The translations under genes and the position numbers were made by a program. From assembly GCA_019096195.1 (NCBI GenBank), contig JAGTXK010000139.1, positions 186,001 to 250,000 of the forward strand: a stretch of DNA of 64,000 nt, given 5' to 3'. The notes below the pieces were generated by a model. The model was not told where the DNA came from, did not search any database, and saw only the letters and a program-made list of their open reading frames with translations. Origin of the DNA: Boletus sp. NGJ (taxonomy: Eukaryota; Basidiomycota; Agaricomycetes; Boletales; Boletaceae). This document shows positions 23,864 to 34,888 of the stretch, piece after piece (within the stretch, counting starts at the first letter, position 1; each line of letters begins with the position of its first letter).

Positions 23864-26800
23864 ATGGTGCGCAATACGGACCGCGCTTGCTAACTTTGCT
23901 AACTTGCTAACTATCGCCCCAGGCTATATCCAAGAAGGCGGGAAAAAAGGCTGCGACGCCCAAGACGGGATCCACCAAAGTAGCCAAGGTATTAATCCGA
24001 AACTCCGTCGACCGCGGGCACTCGCACCAACTCAGCATCTAATAGGCAGATTGGAAAGAAGGCTTCAAGAAGAAGCAGGTCGGCGTGTCCGATATGACCC
24101 TTCTCACAACCATCAGCAACGAGAGCATCAATGTCAACCTCCAGAAACGCTGGACGAACGGCGAAATCTACACCTACATCGGCGGTGTTCTGATCTCTGT
24201 GAATCCATTTAGGGGTAAGGTAGTGCGAACTGCGTTGTCCTCTTGCTCAGTGTCCCTCTCTCATCTTAGATCTTGGCATCTACACGGACGAGACGCTGCA
24301 CAAGTACAAGGGCAAGAACCGACTCGAGGTCCCACCGCACGTTTTCGGAATCGCCGAATCTGCCTACTATAACATGAATGCCTATCATGAGAACCAATGC
24401 GTCATCATCTCAGGCGAATCGGGAGCAGGCAAGACCGAGGCTGCGAAACGTATCATGCAGTACATAGCTGCCGTGTCCGGTGGTCAGGATAATAACATCC
24501 AGGAGATCAAAGACATGGTCTTAGCTACCAACCCTTTGTTGGAGAGTTTCGGCTGTGCCAAAACCCTTCGCAACAATAATTCGAGTCGGCATGTATGGCG
24601 TCTTCCAAGTCGTTAGTGCCGTCGATGCTCATGTCATTCATCAGGGAAAATACCTAGAGATCATGTTCAACAGTCGTGGCGAACCTGTCGGTGCGCAGAT
24701 TACTAACTACCTACTAGAGAAGGGGCGTGTCGTGGGTCAAGTAGAGAACGAACGAAACTTTCATATCTTTTACCAATTCACTAAAGCTGCATCAGACGAA
24801 CAACGAGGTATACTATACACCATACCACACGTTTGAACATCACTCATTAGCAATTCAGAACAATTTGGGCTTCAGGGTCCCGAGTCTTATGCGTACACAA
24901 GCATGAGTAATTGTCTTGAAGTGCAAGGCATAAACGATTCTGAAGACTATGCGGACACACTCGTGAGTAGTTCCCACATCTCATTATCCACGTTTTACCG
25001 TTACCATAGAATGCGATGCGAATCATCGGGCTAAGCGAGCAGGAACAAAGCGAGATATTCCGAATGCTCGCCATTATCCTTTGGCTTGGGAACGTCCAGT
25101 TTCAGGAAATGGATGATGGAAACTCCGGCATCGCTGATCAGGGCGTGACAGATTTCATCGCCTACCTTATGGAGGTGGACTCTGCTATGGTTCAAAAGGT
25201 TCTCACTACCAAGGTTGTCGAGACCCAACGAGGCGGGCGTCGGGGATCAATTTATGACGTCCCTCTGAATCCAGCGCAGGCTACGGCAGTCCGAGATGCT
25301 CTTGCAAAGGCGATCTACAACAATTTATTTGAGTGGATAGTGTCAAGAATCAATATTTCAATGAAACCAAGGAGTGTCACCGCACAAGTCATCGGCATAT
25401 TGGTGCGCGGTGTTTGGCTTTGATCAATGTTTTTCTGACAACTCCACAGGACATCTTTGGTTTTGAGATTTTCGAGGTAGGTCAATCACTATGGTTGCCA
25501 TTACAGATGACATATGGTTTCGCAACCAAAGGACAACTCATTCGAGCAGTTGTGTATCAACTATGTAAACGAGAAACTCCAGCAGATCTTCATCGAGTTG
25601 ACACTCAAGACCGAGCAGGAAGAATACGTCAGGGAGCAAATCAAATGGACGCCTATTAACTACTTCAATAACAAAATCGTCTGTGATCTCATTGAAGAGC
25701 GCAAGCCCCCAGGGATTTTTGCCGCACTCAACGACGCTTGCGCCACTGCGCACGCCGATCCCGCTGCCGCTGATAACAGCTTTGTACAACGCACAGCTAT
25801 GTTATCTTCTAATCCCCACTTCGAGGCCCGTGGAGCGCAGTTTCTTGTGAAGCATTATGCTGGAGACGTGATGTACAACATCTCAGGCATGACGGATAAG
25901 AACAAGGACGCCTTAGTCAAGGATGTTTTCGATCTCATAGGTAGCAGTGGTAACCACTTCCTTCAGACCATATTTCCAGATAGACCGGATCCGAACAGCA
26001 AGAAACGACCGCCAACGGCTGGGGACAGGATCAAGGTAACCATCCCGCGCTGTTACATTGGAAGTGTGAAGTCTTATGTTCCCAGGCTTCAGCTGGTGCA
26101 CTTGTTGATAACCTGATGAAAGCCCAACCATCATACATCCGGACGATCAAGCCAAACCAGAATCGCAGTGCGACTGAGTATGACACCAAGGCAATCCTTC
26201 ACCAAATCAAATACCTCGGACTCCAAGAGAATATCCGTGTTCGTCGCGCAGGTTTCGCCTACCGGAATGCTTTCGAAAAGATGGTCGAGCGATTCTACCT
26301 CCTATCTCCATCAACATCTTATGCTGGTGAATATATATGGCAAGGCGACGCGAAATCTGGGTGCGAACAGATTCTTAAAGATACTGGAATCGTCAAGGAC
26401 GAATGGCAGATGGGTGTCACAAAAGCGTTTATAAAAAATCCCGAGACAGTGCGTTCTTACCAAATGTTCTTTCACAATCCTTGCCGATATCACCTTAGCT
26501 CTTTGCGCTGGAAACGATGCGCGACCGTTACTGGCATAATATGGCCGCTCGCATCCAACGGGCTTGGCGGAACTACTGGCGATACAAGAACGAATGTGCC
26601 AAGCGCATTCAGCGTTTCTGGAAGAACAACAAGGAGAGCATCGAGTACGCCAAAGTTAGAGATTATGGGCACCAAGTCCTGGCAGGAAGGAAAGAACGCA
26701 GACGCTTTAGTCTGCTTAGCTATCGGCGATTTATGGGCGATTATCTTGACGTCAATGGTAATAATGCCCTCGGTGCAGAATTGCGGAACGCATGTGGGCT

Positions 26801-28483
26801 TGGAGGTCAGTTTACTGATTCATCGCCATACTGTCTACTCAACGGTCCCATATAGCCGATCAAGTAACATTCAGCTCGAAAGGACAGTTGCTAGTTTCAA
26901 AGACTTGGCGATCTAGTAAACCAAGCCCGCGTTTCTTGATTGTGGTATGTGTGCAACTTGCGAATATTTAGCAAACATCTTTGGTTCACCCCCTGTTAGA
27001 CAAGTAAAGCTGTGCACATTGCAATGACGACACAAAACAATGGACAGATACATACCTCACTTGAACGCAAGATACCTCTTATCACGATCAAGAGTATTTT
27101 AATATCGAACTTACGAGACGACTGGCTGGTGAGTATATTCCTTTGCTTATCGCTCTTTATCACATTACTTTGGCCAGGTCTTCAACTGCAATGTATCAGA
27201 AGAAGGGGATCCCGTTCTTCACTGCTACTTCAAGACTGAACTTGTCGCCAACCTTCTCCAGCTAACGCAAGCCTCCATTAATGTTATCGTCGGGCCAACG
27301 TGAGCACGAATTTATCATGTGCTGAATGTGTATTCACAAAGACCAGGATTGAATACGCTAAGAAAAAGGACAAGAAGACGCAAATCAAGTTCGTCAAAGA
27401 CGAGACAGTTCCAAGAGATGATGTTTATAAGAGCCATACTGTCCATGTTCCATCTGGCGAGCCTCCCACCAGCACGTCACGTCCCCGTGCCAAGAGAAAA
27501 CAGGGTGTTGTCAGACCAATCACACAAGGGAAGCTACTTCGTGTTGGTGGCCCGTCTAATGTGAGTCGTGGTTGTATAAAGACAATCCGTTGTGATATAT
27601 GACTGCAGAAGCCAAGGAACGTGTCCAAACCTCAACACAGTGTTCAATCCCTTCCTGGAAAGCCTGTGTCTAATACCGTAAGATCCACCCCCGCTCCTCC
27701 TCCTCCGCCGCCGCCGCCAGCAAAGAGTCCCGCTCCGCCACCACCCAAAGAGCCAGATGTCGAACTGTACCGAGCCAAATTTGCCTTCCAAGGACAGGAG
27801 GGGGAGATGTCGTTGCAAAAGGATGACGTCGTGGAACTTGTGGAGAAGGACGATAACGGTTGGTGGTTGGTCAAGAAAAACGACGAAGAAGGATGGGCTC
27901 CCAATAACTATCTTGAGCTGGCACCCAAGAAACCGCGAGCACCGCCTGCTGCGCCACCGCCACCAGCTCGCAGACCTCCTCCCTCGGCTCCTGTCAACTC
28001 TTCTGCACCTGCTACTCCCAAGGTTCCAGTGACTATCAAGTCCGTAACGGCCAATGCGGACGCTAAGCCGGTGGCAGTCTTCCCTGGCCTCACACCCTCA
28101 AATGGCTCTGCGACCCCCTGGAAGAAGCCAGCAGGTTCAGCGAGCGACCCAGCGGAGGCCACACCAGCGAATTCTCGATCTTCAAGTTCGCTCGGGGCAA
28201 AACCACCACCGCCGGTTGCTACGAAGCCGAAAGGAGCTCTGCCTCCAGTTGCCACAAAACCTGGTGCTGTCAAGCCTCCAGGTAAACCTCCGATTCCCAT
28301 AGCCGCCAGGCCTCCCGTTGGCGACACGGCTGCCCAGAGGGCAAACGTCGCAAAGCTGCCCCCGCCGTCTGGCCAAATGGGTTTGGCTGCAGCAGTGAGT
28401 ACATTATTGATTGCGCTTGAAAACGTTGCTCATTGGTGCACTCGCAGCTCGCTAAGCGGGCGCAGAGGATGAGTGAAGATTGA
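23864..28483 (+). CDS. MYO1: Class I myosin
   Basis: Long-tailed myosin-I, an actin motor of endocytic patches. The first coding exon is only ATG; an intron at 23867-23922 joins it to [13 protein letters not shown]. Motor landmarks are the P-loop [22 protein letters not shown], and the TEDS-rule residue as a serine in [11 protein letters not shown], the site phosphorylated by PAK-type kinases. The neck has IQ-like sequence ([19 protein letters not shown]). A TH1 lipid-binding tail, a Pro-rich stretch ([12 protein letters not shown]) and an SH3 domain ([20 protein letters not shown] ... [10 protein letters not shown]) follow. The end is [17 protein letters not shown]: the central motif is there but the acidic Arp2/3-binding tail known in ascomycete myosin-I is absent. 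At least ten introns. Confidence 0.92.
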
Positions 28484-28702
28484 TGGACGATGGACAAATG
28501 GATTATCGTAATTGTCTACCGTGGATTTTCAGATCACATACCAATCGATTTATTTGGTTAAGAATGCGAACAATAATGCTCGCGTGATATGGGCGTAAGA
28601 GGCTGGGATATACCAATCACAAAGGGTATACGAAGTTAACTTCAATGGTCTAGTGATATCGATGCTAGTGAGGGTGCGTGACATCGCGAGCGATGGAGCA
28701 AA

Positions 28703-30617
28703 TCATAAAGAATGTGTGATGGTAATCGGGGGCAATGCTGAAGATCCTTTAGAGTTTGAGGCTAGTTCCTTGTCACTTTCCGCTGAGGACGTGCTACTGC
28801 TGTCTGGGATAGCGACGAGCGCAGGAGATAGATGACTATGTACCGTCTCGTCGTCTGCATCTTGCTTGTCCATATAACTATTTCTCATCGAGGTGCGTTG
28901 CCCGGAATCTCGCCAAGAGCGCAATTCGTCGGCGTTCAGAACCTTGGTAGCTAGAGTCGCTCGAAAGTCTTCCGGTCGCGTTTCAAGGGCCTTCTTACCA
29001 GATTTTATGAGGCTGTCAATCAGACCCCTGACCCGTTGGAACGTTTCGTCTCCCCCCTCCTGGACGTCACTGTCGTCGTCGTCATCATCGTCGTCATCTC
29101 TGTCGTGTTCTTCCTCAAACACAGGCTCGACAGCCTTGTATGTCCGCGGTGGGAGAATGAGCCTCGATTCTCTCAGTTTCCGGCGCAAGTCCCGAATCTC
29201 TTTCGCCTGTCGATTTTTCGTCGTTTCTAGAGACGTATTGATCGCCAACAGAGAGCGATTTGTGATTTCTAGGTCCGCGATCTGTGGAAACGCTTCCTTC
29301 AGTGCGCTCGAAAGAACGACTCTAGGCGACGAACCTTGCGGTTGGTTTTTGCCTCGGCCCTGAGCTGTCGCTCAGATCCCTCCGATTCTGCATCGCTTTC
29401 GCCTCGCCGAGCAAGATCATGGGGACTCCTCTCTCTTGAGCGACTACGGTCTCGCTTTGCCTGGACTATAGTTTCTGGAAAGAAAGGGTTGGGTTGACTG
29501 AGCTGTTCCATGCTACGGCGTTTGATATGAGACACGACGCTTGAGGTCTGGCTGTCAGTCGGTTGGTCGTTAATCAAAGATGTCGAAACCGACGATTTGG
29601 AAGAGAGTGAGAGTGCAGATATTGGAGGTGAATGTGGGGGTAAGGGAACTGCGGCCGGGTCTACTTTGGGGGCTAGGGGTGATTTCTTTGCAGAATGGGG
29701 TTCGCTCGAAAGAGTTGGTGATGGATGAGAACGCGCAGGTGACAGTGCACGTCGAGATGGATAGCGATGGGGGTTGGCGGCTGGCGAGCCGGTCGTAATT
29801 GGGTAAAATGGCGAGAGTGGCGTGTCGTTCAAAGAAAAGCTAGACGTTAACGAGGGAGCCCTGGAACGAGTATGTATCGGACGCGTCGTGGCATAAGGTG
29901 GTGATAGTGATCGTGATGCCGGGTCCCCTGCATTCGTTGGCGTTGATCTGACGAGACCAGTGAGTTTCGACTTGATCTTGATTGGAGCCAGTACTGGCGG
30001 AGTATTCGTCCGCCCATTGTCCATCAAAGGAGGTTCGGCTGAAGGTGATGGTGGGGAAGAGGGTTTGTTGAGATCCGGGATAGAGAGTGCATGATGTAAT
30101 GCAATCACACTCCCGCTTCGTGGTCTATCCTCGGAATGGGGAAGCTTGAGCTTGGGAGATGCAGCGGTGAGCGCACGCTGACGGGGTTCTAGGTTGCCCG
30201 AGTTTGTTTGAACCGTTCCGGACCGTGATGTAGGTCTGGCCGTAATGCGAGCTTTGGGTGAGCTGAGAGGTTCTGGTCCGTTTGCCAACATCCGGAACAA
30301 CTTTAGAGGAGAGCCCGGTCTGGAGTGGCTTGGGGCAGAGACATTGTTGATTTGGGAAGCACATAGAGAACTGGAACTGGATGGTTTTCGAACAGTCGCG
30401 CTACTGTTAACCTTGGCTTTGGGACGGAAGGAAGGTGGTGTGAGAGAGGACGTCGGCGACTGCTTTGTGGGAGAGCCTGGCCTTGACCTGGGTTGGGAAC
30501 GAGCAAACGAGTTTCCTGCCTTCAAGTCGACCCTTGGGGTTACCTGTATCAAGATGTTGACACGGTACGCAGCGTGGACTCGTTGAGCGAACTCACTTTT
30601 CTCAGAGGGATGTCCAT
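28703..30617 (-). CDS. Low-complexity/coiled-coil protein of unknown function
   Basis: About 610 residues starting MDIPLRK, with an intron at about 30542-30595 and another near 29275-29330. The first two thirds are Ser/Pro/Arg-rich and look disordered, with many SP and RxxS sites (PRSRPGSPTKQ, SHSRPGSPLK), suggesting heavy kinase regulation. The C-terminal third contains a conserved-looking coiled coil, RKIADLEITNRSLLAINTSL, then RDLRRKLRESRLILPP and an uninterrupted run of nine aspartates. I recognise the IADLEITNRSLLAIN type of helix from fungal proteins of unknown function but cannot name a role. It converges on MYO1 with 220 bp between stops. Confidence 0.75.
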
Positions 30618-30781
30618 TGGTGAAACATGTGGAGGATTAGATGGTAACTGCTTAACGGTGAGTTCAGACGAGACTATTGTACCTGCGTAATAAAGTCCGT
30701 CAGTATGTAGTCACACACGGTGCAAGCCGGAAACGGTCTCGTTCTGGTTTGCTGGGAGCATTATACTGATATTCCAAAACA

Positions 30782-31642
30782 CTACTTGTCTTTTGCGACT
30801 ATATTCTCCACGGCCTTTTCGACCAGTCGGCGTATCCCATCCTCCCCTCCACCACCCAACGCAGCAATCACACTCTTCCCGACGTACTTGCCTACCATGT
30901 CTACCTCTATGTTAACACGCGCACCATCAGCCTTCTTCGCAAGGGTGATCTTTTCTTGGGTGTGTTGGATCAGCATAACCCCAAAGGTCCGCTGAGAGTC
31001 GTTCACTTCGGTCAGGGTGAGAGACGCGCCGTCAATCGCGACATATCCTTTCGGGATGAGGTATGGCATGAGTGAAGGGCGATCAACTGTGGGCTCGGGC
31101 AGCTGGAACCACAGCCGCAAGGAATCGCCGTCACGCTCATGTCGAATGATGGTTGCAGTGGTGTCGACATGAGCCTATGGCAAGTTAGTAAAGTTGATAT
31201 CATGGTATGCGTCGGCCGCACCTGCACGAAATGACCACCAAACCTCACATGGGCAAGCATGGCACGCTCGAGGTTGACTTGCTCGCCGCGTGTACGGTCA
31301 CCTAGCAAAAAGCAGGTCGAGATGGAACGTGATGGGACTGCCAACATGCACCCGCACCGAGATCGGTTCTATCCAGGGTTTCGTTGGCCAGCCATACATT
31401 GAAGTAACCACCGTGCCGCTCCTTGTCAAACTCTATGACAGTCAAACACGCTCCATTGACTGCTATTGAATCACCAATGCGACAGTCACCCAGGATGGGA
31501 GCAGAGTCGGATATTGTAAGGGTACATCCCCCCGCGTCTCGTTGGAGGGAAGAAATGGTACCAAGATGCTCGATCTAGATGACAATGAGTACGGCGGACC
31601 AAGCAAGGGACGAGATTAAAGGCTTGCCAGACCGGTGAACAT
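30782..31642 (-). CDS. RIB5: Riboflavin synthase alpha chain
   Basis: Converts two 6,7-dimethyl-8-ribityllumazines to riboflavin, the last step of vitamin B2 synthesis. The joined N-terminus reads MFTGL|IEHLGTISSLQRDAGG, the family hallmark, joined over a GC-AG intron (31575-31627, donor ctg|gcaagc). The two lumazine-binding repeats are seen: IGDSIAVNGACLTVIEFDKE in the first and PKGYVAIDGASLTLTEVND in the second, with ERAMLAHVRFGGHFVQAHVD at the domain junction. The end is AVENIVAKDK. Two further introns use GT-AG. Length is about 235 residues, normal. High confidence. Confidence 0.92.
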
Positions 31643-32047
31643 GTGAGCGAGAGAGATGGCTGACTTATTACATGCAAAATTCCTCATGTGGAAACACTCT
31701 TAAACACTCATGTCGGACAAGACGCAACGCTCGGCACATTCACAACCATCCGTTCGTAACCGGACATTATGGGAGTCGTACAAAGGCAAGATAGATTGTG
31801 TACAATGGATCACATCATGCTCATGCTCTGGACAGTGCTTCCTGCGAGGACAAGACTGTATGTGTCTATGACAGTGTGCACGGTCGGCGCAGCAGGGATA
31901 TTCGTTTCTCACTATTTGGAAAAAAAGTTTCCTGCGGAAGAGACATAAATGTTGTGGGTGGATGATAAGGTGTATGCATGCGCTGAGTCCGGCCTGCCGA
32001 TCACAGCGAAACCGCACGAGTTGGGGAGAGTAGATATAGAGTGGGAT
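31643..32047. other. Intergenic, no gene recognised
   Basis: About 400 bp between the RIB5 start and the 3' end of the membrane-protein gene, both on the minus strand. It must hold the RIB5 promoter and the 3' UTR of the neighbour. The open frame at 31700-32017 has no family-like composition. Confidence 0.5.
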
Positions 32048-32677
32048 CTAGGCGGTGGGAGCATGGTCGCTTCTTCGAGATGGTTGTCGGTGGAGCGTGT
32101 TGCAGTCTTGGATGTCGGTATTCCATGGCAATTCTCGTGCTCGTGTGGTATGGACAGACGCGTCTTCGCGGAGAGACTCACGCTTGTGGTGGGCAAAGTC
32201 TGAGGGCGAGGGGGTGAGGGTCCAGAAATCCTTTTCGCAGTCCAGGATGAATTCCTCCGAGAGAGGGGAGTGTGAGGTGCAACAGACGACGTCCTTGAGG
32301 AACCTCCAAAGACGGTCAAAGAACATGGCGCAGGTGATGGATGTGGCGACAAAGAGGACGGCAATGATAGCGATACCAATTATCTGCCATGTTTTGCTCG
32401 AATGATCGGTAGCGGACACTGGCGGGATGGACGGTGTCGAGACAATGGCGGTCTTGACGGCGGTCGGTTCGGGGGTGTCGGTCCACGGGGTGGTCCACTG
32501 TTCTGCCGGGGACTGGGACGTCGAGAAGGTTGGTTTCCCAAACGACGAGGTTAGACTGGTCAAGGGCTTGTGGGTGGTGAGGACTGTGCGGGTTGGATGG
32601 GACGACGAGGTGAATGTGTCGGTGTCAGCGCCGAGCAGGCTGAGGATGTCTCTCTTGGGCTCGACAAGGACGAACAT
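32048..32677 (-). CDS. Single-span membrane protein with Ser/Thr-rich ectodomain
   Basis: A 209-residue uninterrupted frame. Residues 20-95 are rich in Ser, Thr and Pro (probable O-glycosylated, TSSFGKPTFSTSQSP), residues 96-120 form one clear membrane span (TWQIIGIAIIAVLFVATS...), and the rest is a polar tail with WTLTPSPSDF. No cleavable signal peptide is obvious before the Ser/Thr region, so topology would be type III or the start lies in an unseen exon. Such proteins in fungi are often wall sensors, but no sensor domain is recognised. It is head-to-head with the RING ligase gene, 101 bp between starts. Confidence 0.55.
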   Translation of the reverse strand: MFVLVEPKRDILSLLGADTDTFTSSSHPTRTVLTTHKPLTSLTSSFGKPTFSTSQSPAEQWTTPWTDTPEPTAVKTAIVSTPSIPPVSATDHSSKTWQIIGIAIIAVLFVATSITCAMFFDRLWRFLKDVVCCTSHSPLSEEFILDCEKDFWTLTPSPSDFAHHKRESLREDASVHTTRARELPWNTDIQDCNTLHRQPSRRSDHAPTA

Positions 32678-32778
32678 GGGGAGAGGGCAACTGGGTGGTG
32701 ATCACGTGGACCTGGCGTCATACTAGGACTCACAGCAGCTCGAATGTCTTTTTGTCCATTGCCATCGCCAACGCAGCC

Positions 32779-34453
32779 ATGTCCTCAGCCAGAGATCCAC
32801 TCTGGTTCTGTCACCAAGTTCGTATTTTTCTTATCCCATTCCCCATCTCACTCACATCCACCCAAGTGTCATGCAGAGATGAGGCCGCTCATGGTCAGCC
32901 CATCTCCTCGTCCCCCTCCACCCTCTATTCATATATTCCTAGACACCAGATCCCATCTGCGCCTCTTGTCGCGGGTCGTTTGTCGAAAAGGTACACCACT
33001 CTGCCTTCCATATATCTCCATCCTAACACCTCCCAGCTTGAGAATCCAGTCGATGACCCTCGCGATTTTCAAGATCGCGTCCCCAACACGGCCGACCACA
33101 ATGACTTCCCCGGCGCATTCCACAGCATTCTGCGTTCCGGTTCCGTCTCCCCTTTCCCTAATCATTCCTCGACCTAACTCCCTTCCTTTAGGTTCTTGGA
33201 ATACTAGCGACGATTTTGTCACACCCCCTCGTACCCGCTCTCCGCCCACACAGCGAGCACAGGATCACTCCGCTGTATGTACTCCATTATATCCCCCCAT
33301 CCTTGGTTCCCACCTACCTTCATAGGCAAGCTCCGGCCTTCGCTTCGAATTTCACAGTGGCCCCGGCGGCGGAAGCTCTAGAACCTTCATTCTTGGAGGT
33401 TCCAATCCTCTCGGCCGCTCACCATCCCAGCCAGATCGTCCCGTGCCTACCATGTTTGAGTGTGTCCTCTTTCAAGATCTCCCCACCCCCATTCGATCGA
33501 ACTTGACTTCATTTCCAGGTTCCTACGTCGTGAAACAGACAACGCCAATAACACGCGCAATCCCGGCGACATCACAGGTCCGTTAATGGCACAGTACCTT
33601 TTAGCCATGTTCGGTCGTGAACCTCATGGCCGTGGCGATCCCTTTGCCGAGCTCCTAGGTATGCCACCATCAGCCCGATGGGGTGATTATGTATTCAATC
33701 AGGAAGGCTCGTGTCCTCTCGTATGACCCCTTTGCCCATTTGACATTCCTAAAGCATTGGACCAAATACTGACCCAACTTGCCGAGAATTCCACCGCTGG
33801 ACGGCCAGTAGCCGCAACAGAAGAAATCACCAGCAACTTACCAAGAGAGGTACTCACAGAAGGCTGTGCGTGTTCGTATATCCCTCCCGTTTACTCACGT
33901 TGCTGATGTAGTACCATCTAGCTCCACTGTTGGGAAGAGATTGTGCAGTTTGTAAAGAATCATTCAAGTTGGATCCAGAAGACCCGGACGAGTTGGTCGT
34001 CGTTACGCTTCCTTGCAAGCACCCATTCCACCAAACTTGCATTCTTCCCTGGCTCAAGTCGAGTGGCACATGTCCAGTTTGCAGGTTCGCCTTGAACGTT
34101 TCTTGTGTTTGGGTGGTCCTGTGTAACTCTTGGCGCATAGGTTCGCTTTGATCGCTCAGCCACAACAACATTCCCCTGGGGGGCCATCTGGAGGGACCTC
34201 GAGCTCTAACCGCACGAGTCCTCCATCCGGATCACGCCCCCGGTCACCCGGAAACTCTGATAGAGGCGGTGGCGGTGGCGGTCTCTTTCATGCTCTTTTC
34301 GGAGGTGGTGCTGGTGCTTCCAGTCGACACAGCGACGCTTATTTAGCACGCTCCCAACGCAACCTGGGAAGAGAAAATCGCAATATCCAACCGGAGGTGA
34401 TCTTGCACAGCACACCGTCTTTTCCCGGGCAATGGATCGAGGACATAGATTGA
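32779..34453 (+). CDS. RING-H2 E3 ubiquitin ligase with N-terminal zinc ribbon (RNF115/126-like)
   Basis: Cytosolic ubiquitin ligase. Joined N-terminal exons give MSSARDPLWFCHQCHAEM, then TPDPICASCRGSFVEKLEN, a CxxC...CxxC zinc ribbon as in RNF115/RNF126. The middle is low-complexity. The RING-H2 is complete: CAVCKESFKLDPEDP, LPCKHPFHQTCILPWLKSSG and TCPVCR. An intron at 34085-34140 follows the last RING cysteine; then comes FALIAQPQQ and a Gly/Ser-rich tail ending WIEDID. The architecture suggests protein quality control. Exon joins between 33120 and 33930 are approximate. Confidence 0.85.
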
Positions 34454-34888
34454 CAAGACCCTCTTGTTCTATGTCTGGACTTTGTGTTCCTCGCGCTCGA
34501 CCACCTGGCTTCCTAAGTTACCCTTGTACCTGTCCGTAGTATTTAGATCCGTGTATTCAATTCCTGGGTCTGTATTTCCACCATCGTCGTCAGGGTGCTC
34601 CCACAGCTTCCACGAGCTCGCGAATCCGGTCATCTTGCTGAGAAGAGCGAATAAACAACTCAACGTTTTCCCGGGACCATACTCGTCCCAGACTATTTCC
34701 ACCAATTGTTCAGTAGCAACGATCACACCGGTCCTTGACGCGCCGAGCGTGAATATAGCCTCCAAAATATTTATCTCGAGGGGAAAAAAACATTTCATTC
34801 TCATGGTATACGCGTTTACACTGAAACCCAAAGTCTGAAAATACTCCAATAGTGTGAAAATCGAAGTAAAGTCCGTTCACGTTCCGAT

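Noticed and set aside
26116-26916. 266-codon continuous frame inside the myosin gene
   Set aside because: Only its first part is myosin; it runs through an intron near 26449-26503 and then leaves the real frame.
29028-29110. Trinucleotide repeat (GTC/ATC type)
   Set aside because: It encodes the aspartate run of the coiled-coil gene and is not an independent repeat element.
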